Positions 38,493 through 48,076 of a stretch of 64,000 bases of DNA are shown here, piece by piece. The first letter of the stretch is position 1. Every line of letters starts with the position of its first letter. The position numbers were made by a program, and so were the translations under genes. The DNA is from Hyaloscypha bicolor E. Lineage: Eukaryota; Ascomycota; Leotiomycetes; Helotiales; Hyaloscyphaceae. The notes below the pieces were generated by a model, which searched no databases, was not told the DNA's origin, and worked only from the letters and a program-made list of their open reading frames with translations. The DNA lies in NCBI RefSeq assembly GCF_002865645.1, contig NW_020194560.1, positions 868,001 to 932,000 of the forward strand, written 5' to 3'.

Positions 38493-39250
38493 AGTTGAAC
38501 CATAGTATCGCTTAAGTTGAACCATATTATCAAACTCTGCATATGCTCGTTTATTTAGCTGAACCATAGTACCGCTTAAGGAAGCGAGACAGCTAGCCGA
38601 GCAAATAAATAGGTTTTGTGGCCATTATATTTTAGGCATATGCTTTCCTTATACTCTGCATATGCTCTCCTTATGCTCTGCATATATATAGGCTATAAGC
38701 TATACGGGCTAGGAAGGTTCGGGTTAGTCCCGAGCTTGCGAGGGGGCTTAGGGTCAGGGCTTAGGGTCAGGGCTTAGGGTCAGGGCTTAGGGTCAGGGCT
38801 TAGGGTCAGGGCTTAGGGTCTGGGGTTAGGGTCTGGGTTAGTCCGGGGGGTTGGGGGGCGGTGAGAGCCCCCCGCATTGGGATATATTAAAGCGTAAAGG
38901 CTCTATGGATTAGGGTTAGCATATATTACGGATAGTAATAAAGTAGGGTGATTTCTAGCTTGCTTGTATACTTCTTAGTAGTAAAGGTAAAGCATATGCT
39001 AAGCATATGGGTTTTATATGCCGTGCATATGCTTGATTAATAGTAATAATAAAGCAGGATATATTCTAACTTACCTATGTGTTTCTTAGTAGTAAAGGTT
39101 AAGCATATGCTAGGAGTATGCCTGGCGGGCCGTTGGGAGGATGTCGGGGTTGGATGGAGGGTGTGAACGAGGACTGGTGTCTATATATCATTAAAGATAG
39201 TGAGTACAGTGTGGTTTTTGGTGAGGGAAGTTGAACCATATTATGGAAAA
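38493..39250. repeat. Complex repeat zone with GCATATGC palindromes
   Basis: Several repeat layers overlap. TGAACCATAGTAYCGCTTAAG occurs at about 38496 and 38561. AGTTGAACCATATTAT occurs at about 38513 and 39229 and brackets the zone. GCATATGC occurs exactly at 38539, 38636, 38658, 38992, 39025 and 39103. A unit of about 70 bases ending cttagtagtaaaggt(t)aagcatatgct occurs at about 38936-39000 and 39050-39111. A TTAGGG-bearing array sits in the middle (separate entry). No coding sequence was found. It resembles the non-coding end of a transposon or a subtelomere-type repeat. Confidence 0.75.
38747..38840 (+). repeat. Interstitial telomere-like array (13-base unit with TTAGGG)
   Basis: The unit cttagggtcaggg is repeated about six times, then passes into ggggttagggtctgggttag. 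Each unit contains the fungal telomere hexamer TTAGGG. It is not a true telomere: the spacing is 13 bases and unique DNA continues on both sides. Confidence 0.9.
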
Positions 39251-39363
39251 TACAAGGGTATCATGAATCAATTTTCTCTTTCTTGAGTTCCGTATAGGGT
39301 TAGTAAGCTTGCTGCTCTTGCTCAGGCGCTAATCACCCTCGGCTCAGCCTCGCCTTAGTCGAC

Positions 39364-39457
39364 TCGCCTGAGTAACCTGAGCACCCTAAGCAACTCACCT
39401 GAGCACCCTGAGCACCCTGAGCAGCTCACCTGAGCAGGCCTGATCATCCTGAGCAAG
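39364..39457. repeat. Degenerate tandem repeat of about 9-10 bases
   Basis: Copies of ctgagcacc and close variants (cctgagtaa, cctgagcac, cctgagcag) are repeated about eight times with irregular spacing. No function is assigned. Confidence 0.75.
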
Positions 39458-40013
39458 ATTGACGGCATTATCACGTGTTTTGACTTTTCGCTTTTTAGCT
39501 AATCACACTTAATCTGACTTCTGTTCTCTCATATCATTTTTGTCAAGTTTTGACGACGATGCTAAAGGAGCCTAAACAAGTTCTTAAGGAATTTAAAATA
39601 AATATTTGTCGTATATACGGGTACTAGGGAGCTTAGCTTCGCTTACTCAGCGGCCCCTTTTATTTCCAGAGGCTCCCTTTAGAGCTTCTTTTAATCAGAC
39701 AACCACTTATGCAAATCACTGTTCCTTGCTATTTTGCGATAATATTTTTTTTAAAAATATACTTAATATTTTATTTATAGCTATCACCGGTCGGCAGTGC
39801 TATGCTCAAGCAAATGGTTTCCCTATATACAAGAAGAATAAACTAAGGAGAGAAGTTCTATTCACACTCGTACGGCCTCATATTGTTACGATCGGGTGGG
39901 TTCAACCCCGCCGGGTTCTTGGTCGTAGTGCGATGTTGATGCTATACTACACTAGTACCAGAGACAAATACAATGAGAACCGTAGCATATCTATTGCAGG
40001 CATTGGTCAAGTA

Positions 40014-41278
40014 TTAGCTATCAGATTTTTGTCTGAAAGATTGAAAAGGAACAGTTACGTACGTCGCTCCTGCGAGAATCAACTCGATTGTTCTCGATCT
40101 CGTCAACCACAAGACCACAAGAAGAAAGGCTATCGTAGAAATAACGACAATAGTGATGCGAAGTGAATTCTTCGTGACGCTGTTGCAGATGATGACGGGC
40201 ATCAGCAGCAGTAATGTTATCAGCGATAAGAGGAGCGCTCTGGCGGTTTGTTGAATCCATTGGCCTGAATAATTGTATACATTTGGATCGTTGGAGATGT
40301 CATGTAAAGGTTTCTATGTGATCGTTAGTTTTCTGTGATTCTGTCACGGCCTGGACAAGCTGTGGAAGTGGAATGTGGGTGTGTTTGTGTATATTGTAAT
40401 GAATGATGGTACCCTAAGGGCGGTGAAGAAGCTATATATACGCCTGTGCGCAGCACGTGACAGATTCTTTACGTGTGGTCACTCTTAAATCTTGCCTTGC
40501 GGAAGTCTCGCCACCATCGAATGAACTTATCTTCTACCCAAGCTTCTAGCCGCACGATCGTGCTGTCACCCATAGGAGTTAGGGACACTAGCTCACGATC
40601 ATACGTGAGGTACGCCCTCTCCTCTCGAGCCAAACAGCCATTGCCATCCAACCGGTTCTGTAGGGCCTTAACATCCCTCTGCTGAGCGGAGCCAAAACTC
40701 AGCATCCGATGCGTTCTGTCTGCGAACTGGTCTGTGTTCTGTTAGTCTTGCAAGATGGTAGTATCTCTAGCTGTTAAAGACATTTACCATAATCTGCAAG
40801 ACGGGTTTCGATCTCCGATAGTAGAGAGACCCGCTCCGGATTCCCATCACATCGACTTTTTCCCAGAAAAAGAGGAGAAATTTCTTCGTGATCTACCCGT
40901 TCTAGCTTCTGCTCCAGCATAGAGAACCGGTCCTGTTTCAATAATAGAATTCGAGCTCGAAGTTTGCTGAAGTCTCGGCACAGAAAATAGGGGTCGTACG
41001 ACGACAAGAGTGCAGTGTAACGGGGATACCCGGGTCTGTAATCCTCAACTCAATATTCATGTCAATAAAGAACCTTAATTTATCTTGCGAAAGCATAGGT
41101 ACTAACTTTTTCGGGTCTGCACCTCTTCGATTCCAGGTCGGGAGCGCCTCCAGTACGGAAGATGAGATCGAAGCGCCTCCATTTCCCAAAAGCTCTTTTC
41201 TTGCGTAGCGGATCAAGGATCAAGGTGAGATCGCAAGATAAAGCTTCCGCGTCCCACTGGAGTGGTATGCCCGGCCAT
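40014..41278 (-). pseudogene. DUF6594-type membrane protein gene, frameshifted
   Basis: Exonic blocks match the fungal DUF6594 family: IRYARKELL...WNRRGADPKKPGYPRY across a 71-base intron (41036-41106), LLSSYDPYFLCRDFSKLRARIL, then LADYDQFADRTHRML across a 56-base intron (40732-40787), and FIRWWRDFRKARF. The final exon (40313-40014) has DPNVYNYSGQWIQ and three hydrophobic segments (ALLLSLITLLLLMPVII, ITIVVISTIAFLLVVLW, IELILAGATYVTV). Three faults break it. After the ATG at 41278 the frame is off by one, because an extra G follows the ATG compared with the MPGIPLQWDAEA reading. A 7-base tandem duplication (gatcaag, 41211-41224) shifts the frame. The exon 3 donor and exon 4 acceptor phases disagree. 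A solo LTR lies in that last intron. The family has a C-terminal membrane anchor; its function is unknown. Confidence 0.75.
40342..40462. mobile_element. Solo LTR with 5-base target duplication
   Basis: A 121-base insert begins TGTCACGG and ends CACGTGACA (inverted TG...CA termini, 7-base TGTCACG/CGTGACA). It is flanked on both sides by GATTC (40337-40341 and 40463-40467). This is the signature of an LTR retrotransposon whose interior was lost by LTR recombination. It lies inside the intron before the membrane-anchor exon of the DUF6594 pseudogene, and it lengthens an intron that would otherwise be close to the usual length here. Confidence 0.8.
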
Positions 41279-41886
41279 GGTGAGCGAGGTGTATTAGTAA
41301 TGTATTACTGAAATTTGCAATGTACCACGTCGCTATGCACTGTCAGTAACCCTTAATGCATAAGGCCCCTTTCAGCAATGTATGCAGTCATGACCAACAT
41401 GTTGATTGCACATAACCTGGGCACTGGCAGCCTCGCGATAGACACTGCGAGGTTGATTTGAAGGGCTATATAGGTAGTTTTTAGGTCCAAATAATTCGAC
41501 CTTGGAATACTCTCCCTTTGCCACTTCGCAAAATGGCGGCGTCAGAAAGATGCGTAGCTTCATCTTTTCGCCAGCTAGCTCGGGTATATACTGATATACG
41601 TGCGTCTGGTAGCCAATAGCCTTAGGTTTTCAATGCAGTTCGCCTCGTTTACAGCCTCATTGCTTTGAATCACCCTTACTGCAACTTTCTGCGCCCGGCT
41701 TATTAGGCTACGAAGCTTACTTCACCCCACAGTTGCATTTTTGATAGCGTGCAGACATCATTCAGTCCTCTTCTTCTTTTCTCGCGCCTTACTTGATTCG
41801 CCAGGAGCCATGCCTGTCTGAGATCTTCCAGTCTTACCTGCTTTGTCAACCTTGCTAAAGCGACACAGCTCAAACCTATCGACACG

Positions 41887-43860
41887 ATAGAGAGTCGAAG
41901 TGCTAATATCGTCACGCATTATGCGATTTTAATCGCAATTAATGATTATCCAGACAAACCATTAGAAGGTTGTGTGCGTGACGCTCAAGATACCAAAGCG
42001 TACTTAGAAAGCACGCTCCACGATTCTGTCGAGGTACAGATAATTGTGACCAGCCAGAGCGGCCCGCAATCATCCAACACAATTGAAGGTCGAGTGCTCT
42101 AGCCGACTTTTGACAATGTTACTACGGCCTTTAAGAGGGTCACTTCTCTTGCAAAACCTAGAAATTTTGTCTATATACATTATTCCGGGCATGGTACCCA
42201 AAAGCCGCCTTCCGGTACCTTCTCCAACGAATCCACGGCCGATTTGGCGCTGGTACTCCTTGGAGGAGAGCAGGATAAGAAGATAAGATGTCTTTGGGGT
42301 TTCGAACTAGCGGGCTTACTGAAGACCATGGTCGATAGTGGACTGGTTATCACCCTCATTCTCGACTGCTGTTTCTCTGCGGGCGTCTATCGTCGCAAGG
42401 ACCCTAGCGTCCGCTTTCTCCCTTACGATTCCAAAGTCGATTCAGAATATTCATCGAAGCCCGATCAGATTCCAGGGGATGAGAGATACCGTGATATCTC
42501 CATGCTGCCTAACTGGCTTGTCAGGCCAGATTGGTATGCGATACTTGCAGTATGCGGTCCGCATGAAATCACGATCGAGCTCAAAGACGCCGACGGGAGG
42601 AAACATGGGGCCTTATCCTATTTCCTTCTCAAGACAATTAAGTGCGTTAACCTTACGAAGAGACATGGGGACATCTACGATCACCTGCGTCCGAAACTCA
42701 AAGCTGCTGGGTTGCGGCAAAACCCTGTCCTTTATGGGAATCAGAACCAAGGCTTCTTTGGGCAAGTCAATTCAGATATTATTGCAGTAGCTATTCCGAT
42801 CATCGTCAGCAAAAACGGCAATCTCCAATTACAAGCTGGCCGCGCACACGGCTTCAAGACTGACGATCAGCTTATCTTGTATCCCTTAGGTACCGCTGAA
42901 GTTGATCCTAGAGTACAAGGGAACTCGGAAGTTGCAAAGGTCGTCTGCACCAGAGCTCTCACCTCAAATCTGGAGCGAATGGATGAAGATGATTCCGATG
43001 ATGAGTTAACCCTCGCAGACGCACCGGCCATCCGTGTACGTACAGGATGGATGGCGAGAGTCCTTACTCGATCTTCTCTCCAGAGCTTTCCCATACGCCT
43101 TGCATCCGGGCTTCCAAATCTGGAGGAATGGCTCACAGTCCTAAGGGAACGGTCACTTGAGGCTCATATCGATACGAACAAGCATCCGTCCATGTTCGAT
43201 GTCGTGTTGAATAATGGAGAATATGAGATCCTGGACGAATCGGGTAATATTATTATCAATTTGCCTAGCATACCGCAAGACCAGACCAACATTGGACAGA
43301 TAGGGAGTATTTTGGAGCACCTAAGTCGATATTAATTAATCAAGGATCTCGTTAACGAAGAACCTACAAATTCCTTCCGATAATCCTTTAAGGTACAGAT
43401 ATTAATTAACGGAAAGTCTTTTAGCCCGGATGACTCGATAGAAATGGAGCATAATACTATAGCAGAATTGGTCCTAGAAAATCAAGGCGAAAAATATCTT
43501 TATCTTTTTATCTACGATCTTGGTCCTTGTTGGCAAGTGGAGAATGTGAATCGTGGTACCTACATAGTTGTCCCGCCACGAATCGATGGACAACGAGCTA
43601 GACCTACTCGAAAGAGGCTGAGGATGAGGATTCCTGACAAGATGAGAGAGGAGGGACACAGCTCTTGCAAAGATATACTCAAGATCTTTGTTACCTCCCA
43701 GCCGACGTCCTTTGACTTGTTGGAGTTGCCCAAACTAGGTGGTCGGGCTAAAACATCTCAGGCAGATAGGACACCTGGAGAAGGTGGTGATGGATCAGAG
43801 AATTGGGCGGCTATGAATTTTTCCATCCATATTTCCGTTCAGGGGGATATTGATCAATAA
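41887..43860 (+). pseudogene. Caspase-like (peptidase C14) protein with C-terminal extension, nonsense-mutated
   Basis: One frame runs from about 41887 to 43860 (about 657 codons) with no indel. The N-terminal p20-like domain reads HYAILIAINDYPDKPLEGCVRDAQ, with the catalytic His in YIHYSGHGT (codon 42190) and the Cys in LILDCCFSAG (second Cys codon 42370). A long C-terminal region ends with IAELVLENQGEKYLYLFIYDLGP and FVTSQPTSFDLLELP, typical of fungal caspase-domain proteins. Three stops interrupt it: TAG at 42100 where family members have Trp (LWPTFDNV), and TAA at 43333 and 43381 where CAA would fit. The likely start is an ATA at 41887 where ATG would fit. Each change is TpG to TpA or CpA to TpA, the RIP signature. 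The gene is convergent with the TPR-CHAT gene, 218 bases apart. Confidence 0.8.
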
Positions 43861-44078
43861 CGGACAAGCCTTAGTATCAAAATGTCATCAAATATCTCGT
43901 TACTAAGCCTTGATCGATGTTATTCAGACAGATGAAGTTGTCAAAACCGAGGCGATCATTCGTGAAGAATAAAGCTAGTAAGGGTAATTAAGATAATTAT
44001 TTGGGAAGGAAAGGCCCATACTGAGCGTCGTGTTTTCTTGAGATGAATAACAAAACTAGCATCAGACGAAAGTAGAAT

Positions 44079-47000
44079 TTACACACCAAAATGAACATAA
44101 GGAACCCACAGTCCTGGCTCTTCGTCGTCACATGAAGCAATATCTCTCGATAAGCCATCACCTCTCCTATCTCCATCTCCATCATATAGACTGCTGGCAA
44201 TTTTTACACTTTTTACACCTTTTACTGGTTGAGTGTCTACTTTCCCCAACCTACGTCCATGCTTATCACCTGCTGGCGTGTTCAGCCAACGATCCCGAAG
44301 CTCTCTACTAGCATTGTGGAGCCCCCGACACACAGACTCATCTGTCATACCCCCGTCCCTCATCCCCTCATACGTAATCCTGGCCATATCGACACAAACC
44401 TGATCATTGACCTCCCATAGAGTACCAATAGCATGGCGAAAGCCCGATATTTGACACGCGTTGATCAGATGTATACTCTCGTCGCTGAACGTCTGATCTC
44501 TAATCTGACCAGTCCCGCAAGCTGAGAGGTAGGCGAGGAACGGTAAGTTTCCATGATCAATCTGATAAGGCTGCAATGCATATGGTGAGCTATTTAAGTG
44601 ATCCACGTTCATGCTACCTTGCGGATTGGAAGCCTTGCCCAGTAAAGTGGCTGCTGTGAGAGGATCATTTTCCCAATCCTCCAGAAGCAGATAGCTCTGT
44701 AAAGGATCAATGTAGTCGGTTTGACCGTGGCCTGCAAAATGAAATATCTTGCATTTGGGAATGTGCGATATGATTGCCTCCTTGTTCCGTTTTGGCTGAA
44801 TAGGATCTAAGCGCAAGGACTTGCAAACTGCATTTAGCTCCTCTATTTCTTGAGCTGCGAAAGAAAGCTTCGTATGTCCTGGTGTGTGGTTCATGGCAAC
44901 AAGAAGAGCCTTGCTTCGAACCGAGAGCTTAGGCACAGGATATCGGCGGCCATGTATGATTGCTTTAATAGAGGAGCTGTAAGAAGACATGACCCTATCG
45001 AGCACCGTTTCGGTAGAGTTGTCATGGTGAATTCCTGCTGCATGGAGAGGAAACTTGCTTAATGGACCAGTAGGAATCCACCATACATGAGGCCACCTTT
45101 CATCAAGTGGACATTGAGTAAATCCCAAGGCGTCCAAGATTGGATTCGCGACGACATCCCAAAGCCATTCTAAGATTTCGGAGTCCCCTAGATGACCTCT
45201 TTGCGCTCTCTCTTTGGCATCCTTATAGTTGAGATAAGGCAGGGCAACGGACTGTATGTCATACTGCGTAACAAGGATCGCATCGCAGCGATATTTGCTC
45301 ACATTTATCACGACGATAGGTCCCGCTTTTGCAGCAGCTCGTATCTTTTCTTTGCTTGGTTCAAGCAAGAAGTCCTCAAATCCAGGTCGTTTGCGAATTT
45401 TGACCATTAGCTTATCAGTCTCTAGCTGATTCTGAACAAGGAGAAATTGCTCTGCTAGTCGGGGGTGCCTCTTTAGTAAATCTGAAATATCCGCTCGCAT
45501 CTCGTCGAGAATCACCCCGCGACCCTGCTCAAGCAATTGCAGTGCAGCAAGCGGCGATTTGCCTGCATTTATTGCCGCTGCCGCTGCGTCAGAAGCTAGC
45601 CCGAATACTCGGCTGACCATAAACACTTTATCAGAGTTTTGGAGTGACCGTGGTCTCAATTCGGGAATAAGGCGTATGGCGGTAGTTGAAGCTTCGTAGG
45701 CCTGCTCCCAGTCCGAAGTGAACATGCCGCATCGAATAATTCCTTTAGCAGCGTTGATACGACCAATAACAGGCGCGTTGAGTTGATGTAGAGCACTTTT
45801 AAAGTACACGATCGCGCTTTCAAGGTCTATTATGGCTGCTGTTCTCGAGAACCTATCGGTGAGTTGGCTTCCAAGGTTGTTCAAACAAGATACTCGGGTC
45901 ATGTCATTCTCTGGAGTTAAGTCAACAGCTTCCCGTGTAACTCGAATAGCCTCCTCAAGATCGACTATCGCTCCTGTCTTCAAAAATCTATCACCAAGTT
46001 GACTTCCAAGAATGCTCAACCGAGACACCCGGCCCGGGTCACCTTTCACAGTTGCGTTGATAGCTTCTCGTGTAATTCGTATGGCTTCTTCAAGGTCGAC
46101 TATAGCACCTGTCCTCAAGAACTTAATGCTAAGCAGACTCCCAAGATGGTTCAACCGTGATGCCCAGTCCAGCTTGGAGTTTGGACTATGTTCAACTTCA
46201 AGTAGATACAGAAAAGCATTTTTGTAGTCTTCTTTGGCTCCCGTTCTCATGGACTTCAAGCTAAGGAGACTGCTAAGGCTGCTACTCAAGACTTCCGGGG
46301 GTGAACCCTCTTCCTGTTCTGGCTCTTTTGGAAATATATCGATTGCTTCTTTTACCAACCGAATGGCCTTTTCAAGGTCGTCTATAGCTCCTGTTCTCAG
46401 GTATCGATCCTTAAACAAGGTTCCCAAGTCGTTCAACCAAAATGGTCGTTTTGGATGGTCCTTTACTGTAGTATCTATAGCTTCTCTTATGATACGGATA
46501 GCTTCTTCAAGGTCATTTTCAGCAGCTGTGCTTAGGTATCGATGCCTAAACAGGTTTCCTAGATGGTTCAGCCAATACGCTCGGTCCGGATGCTTTACTG
46601 GAGATTCCTTGCTGGCTTCTCGTTCAATTCGATTCGCCTCATCCAAGTCAGTCCTGTCTCTTGCATAAAGACCTGTATGATAATATCGATTACGAAGTAG
46701 CAGTGCGAGATTCTCAAGCATACGTGCGCGCTGTGAATCGGTTTCTGGAGTTGCATCAATAGCCTCCCGCACAAACTGAATAGCCTTGTCACCGTCGGCT
46801 ATAGATCTGATTTCCGAGAATCCTCGTGAAAGTTGAAATGCAAGATTATATAGTGAATATGCCGGGTTGAACGGTGTGATCATATTCACCGCTTCTTGGA
46901 CTAGTCGGATAGCCTCTTCGAGGTCTGCCATTGCTCTTGTTCTCAAAAATCTTTTGCCAAGTAGACCTCCAAGATGATTCATAAGCGCAGCTTGGTTCGG

Positions 47001-47423
47001 AAAATCTCCTGGCGCAGTGTCAACAGCTTCCCGAGCAAATCGGATAGCCGCTTCTAGATCCACCATCACGCTTTTGTCACGATCCAGATAATCTTCTTGC
47101 GTTGCAATGGCTTTCCGCGCAGCTCGAATAGCTTCGTCAAGGTGTGTGATTGCTCTTATATCACCGAGTCTAGTTTCGAGACCATCTAAATACCACGTTC
47201 GGTCTGAGTAATTCTCTGGCGCAGTGTTGAAAGTTTGCCGTGCCACTTGAAAAGCTTTTTCAAAATTCGTTATTGTATTTGTATCGCCCTTCCTAGCTTC
47301 GAAGTTGTCTGAATTCCAGCTTCCATATAGATCGCCACCAAACCAACCTCGGTATCTATCATTCTTTGGCACAACCTCAACATCTCCCTGTATGGCTTGA
47401 ATATCTTTTTCGAGGTTCGCCAT
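44079..47423 (-). CDS. TPR-CHAT protein (predicted clan CD peptidase)
   Basis: A single uninterrupted frame of 1114 residues. Residues about 1-560 are degenerate tetratricopeptide repeats of roughly 42-50 residues with the recurring core (V/D)DLEEAIRxxREAID...LNxLGxxLxxRFLRTGA. A helical linker follows (about 570-700), then a CHAT domain (about 740-1110): WWIPTGPLSKFPLHAAG, SSIKAIIHGRR, HFAGHG with His899, YLSACGTGQ with Cys969, and HAIGTLWEVND. His and Cys are the catalytic pair of CHAT/separase-like peptidases, so the enzyme looks competent. The end WVPYVHFGV is normal for the fungal family. No signal peptide or membrane segment was seen, so it is probably cytosolic. A possible extra repeat upstream of the start is discussed in the findings. 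Substrate and trigger are unknown; bacterial TPR-CHAT relatives act in immune or cell-death responses. Confidence 0.9.
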   Translation of the reverse strand: MANLEKDIQAIQGDVEVVPKNDRYRGWFGGDLYGSWNSDNFEARKGDTNTITNFEKAFQVARQTFNTAPENYSDRTWYLDGLETRLGDIRAITHLDEAIRAARKAIATQEDYLDRDKSVMVDLEAAIRFAREAVDTAPGDFPNQAALMNHLGGLLGKRFLRTRAMADLEEAIRLVQEAVNMITPFNPAYSLYNLAFQLSRGFSEIRSIADGDKAIQFVREAIDATPETDSQRARMLENLALLLRNRYYHTGLYARDRTDLDEANRIEREASKESPVKHPDRAYWLNHLGNLFRHRYLSTAAENDLEEAIRIIREAIDTTVKDHPKRPFWLNDLGTLFKDRYLRTGAIDDLEKAIRLVKEAIDIFPKEPEQEEGSPPEVLSSSLSSLLSLKSMRTGAKEDYKNAFLYLLEVEHSPNSKLDWASRLNHLGSLLSIKFLRTGAIVDLEEAIRITREAINATVKGDPGRVSRLSILGSQLGDRFLKTGAIVDLEEAIRVTREAVDLTPENDMTRVSCLNNLGSQLTDRFSRTAAIIDLESAIVYFKSALHQLNAPVIGRINAAKGIIRCGMFTSDWEQAYEASTTAIRLIPELRPRSLQNSDKVFMVSRVFGLASDAAAAAINAGKSPLAALQLLEQGRGVILDEMRADISDLLKRHPRLAEQFLLVQNQLETDKLMVKIRKRPGFEDFLLEPSKEKIRAAAKAGPIVVINVSKYRCDAILVTQYDIQSVALPYLNYKDAKERAQRGHLGDSEILEWLWDVVANPILDALGFTQCPLDERWPHVWWIPTGPLSKFPLHAAGIHHDNSTETVLDRVMSSYSSSIKAIIHGRRYPVPKLSVRSKALLVAMNHTPGHTKLSFAAQEIEELNAVCKSLRLDPIQPKRNKEAIISHIPKCKIFHFAGHGQTDYIDPLQSYLLLEDWENDPLTAATLLGKASNPQGSMNVDHLNSSPYALQPYQIDHGNLPFLAYLSACGTGQIRDQTFSDESIHLINACQISGFRHAIGTLWEVNDQVCVDMARITYEGMRDGGMTDESVCRGLHNASRELRDRWLNTPAGDKHGRRLGKVDTQPVKGVKSVKIASSLYDGDGDRRGDGLSRDIASCDDEEPGLWVPYVHFGV

Positions 47424-48042
47424 GGCTTTTGTTTCGTGATTGAGATACTGTGTTAGCGAGACCTTTGTTCAATACAAAGAACCGCTTCGAGGTCCCCTAT
47501 AGCTATTATCTCATTGGGTGAAATAGGAGTTGTCCGTTGGAGGTATGCTGTTCGTGGAGCGCGTAGATGATCCTATACAGGTCGAAGAAGTCTTAATGGC
47601 AGCGAGGGCGTCCGCTGCTAAGAGTGAGACAAGGAAGAGGGAGGGAGGAGGTTTCGAAGAGAGATACGTGGTCGATCGAGTTCAATGCTTCGGCGTCGAC
47701 GCAGCCTGATAATACGATGGTTGATGAGTTCACAAGTCGACGGTCGTGTGAAGAATTGAGTCGCAAAGGGGAAATATGAAGCGGCGAGGAGAAAATAAAC
47801 TTCGAGGGTGCTTCGTAGAGGAGGGGATTGTAGCCAATGCCGAGGGTAGGGAGAAGACACCGGAACTGTCAAGACTTCAAGGTCCAAGGCCTTCGAGAGG
47901 AAGAAAGTGAAGAAGGTAGGCGAAGGAATGAGTGTAGAACCGAGTTACAGAGTAGTGGTGCAGATATTGGGGCGAGGCGAGGAGAATCAACCTTGGAGAG
48001 TCTTCGTGGAGGAGGGGATCGCAGCCAAAGCCACGGGACTCG

Positions 48043-48076
<34 letters not shown>

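Noticed and set aside
38202..38498. 98-codon frame with a CFALL repeat
   Set aside because: It is created by the 15-base tandem repeat at 38401-38455.
38936..39111. CRISPR-like spaced repeats
   Set aside because: There are only two long units and irregularly placed palindromes with no regular spacers, in a eukaryotic genome.
39888..39925. tRNA-like T-arm (gggttcaacccc)
   Set aside because: The stem does not pair properly and no acceptor, D or anticodon arm can be placed around it.
39606..40166. 186-codon plus-strand frame
   Set aside because: It begins with TTG rather than ATG, overlaps the antisense of the DUF6594 last exon, and shows no domain.
41703..41915. 70-codon minus-strand frame upstream of the caspase-like gene
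   Set aside because: It overlaps the 5' flank of the caspase-like gene, has no domain and is not supported by splice signals.
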